Source: Mesorhizobium sangaii
GTDB taxonomy: Bacteria > Pseudomonadota > Alphaproteobacteria > Rhizobiales > Rhizobiaceae
DNA: 64,000 nucleotides
Assembly: GCF_014207355.1 (NCBI RefSeq)
Contig: NZ_JACHEF010000003.1
Location: 957,541-1,021,540 of the forward strand
Direction: 5' to 3'
The number at the start of each line of letters is the position of its first letter. Position 1 is the stretch's first letter. The translations under genes and the position numbers were made by a program. Positions 63,143-64,000 of this stretch are shown here, piece by piece. The notes beneath the pieces were generated by a model. That model ran no database searches. It worked only from the letters and a program-made list of their open reading frames with translations, and was not told where the DNA came from.

Positions 63143-64000
<858 letters not shown>

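Overview
The window reads as chromosomal DNA of an alphaproteobacterium of the order Hyphomicrobiales, most likely a Mesorhizobium or close relative. This is inferred from high G+C with strong third-position G/C bias, a eukaryotic-type glutamine synthetase (glnII) next to glnBA, a PDH E1 beta subunit carrying its own lipoyl domain, the gene order of the S10-spc-alpha ribosomal cluster followed by degP and rarA, and several RIME-like intergenic palindromes. No database could be searched; species assignment is inference.

Layout. 1-4.8 kb: a truncated SGNH hydrolase, a small membrane protein and the pyruvate dehydrogenase genes pdhA-pdhB-pdhC, all on the minus strand. 5-10 kb (minus): ftsB-like divisome gene, enolase, PRC-barrel protein, dodecin, kdsA, a glyoxalase-like protein and a Dabb protein, with two very small genes (a 41-aa lipoprotein at 7037 and a 44-aa membrane protein at 10245). 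10.7-18.6 kb: cyclopropane fatty acid synthase, a Tat-exported CpdB-like nucleotidase, type II NADH dehydrogenase, 5-formyl-THF cyclo-ligase, an orphan secreted protein, and a divergent Lrp-type regulator/alanine dehydrogenase pair. 18.8-22.7 kb (minus): a sulfur/cysteine group (cysK-alaX, sseA-GNAT, DUF1203). 22.9-31.9 kb: SDR, alpha/beta hydrolase, RhlE-type helicase with a DEGD motif II, propionyl-CoA carboxylase beta chain, a secreted protein with one heme-c motif, and bifunctional NAD(P)H-hydrate repair.

32-36.5 kb is a nitrogen-assimilation block: glnB-glnA (plus) from a sigma-54-type promoter, then glnII (minus) from a near-perfect sigma-54 promoter, divergent from a 65-aa DUF2735 gene that I take to be gstI, known in Rhizobium leguminosarum as a translational inhibitor of GSII. 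36.5-45.5 kb is the most accessory-looking part: an MHS-family transporter with an unusual ~190-residue periplasmic insertion, an Atp12-like chaperone, an EamA exporter, RluA-type pseudouridine synthase, CrcB, a lower-G+C polytopic membrane protein, an LpxO/AspH-like protein lacking the expected first iron histidine, and a decayed DUF930 gene.

45.5-64 kb (minus, transcription right to left): tufA (cut by the window end), rpsJ-rplC-D-W-B-rpsS-rplV-rpsC-rplP-rpmC-rpsQ (S10), rplN-X-E-rpsN-rpsH-rplF-rplR-rpsE-rpmD-rplO-secY-adk (spc) and rpsM-rpsK-rpoA-rplQ (alpha), ending in an intrinsic terminator, then degP and rarA. Several gaps inside this cluster carry palindromic repeats.

I found no new defence or mobile system, no tRNA/rRNA, CRISPR array or insertion sequence. 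The best leads are small genes missed by length cut-offs, the glnII/gstI intergenic architecture, the single-heme secreted protein, three enzymes with altered signature residues, and repeat elements inside the ribosomal operon.
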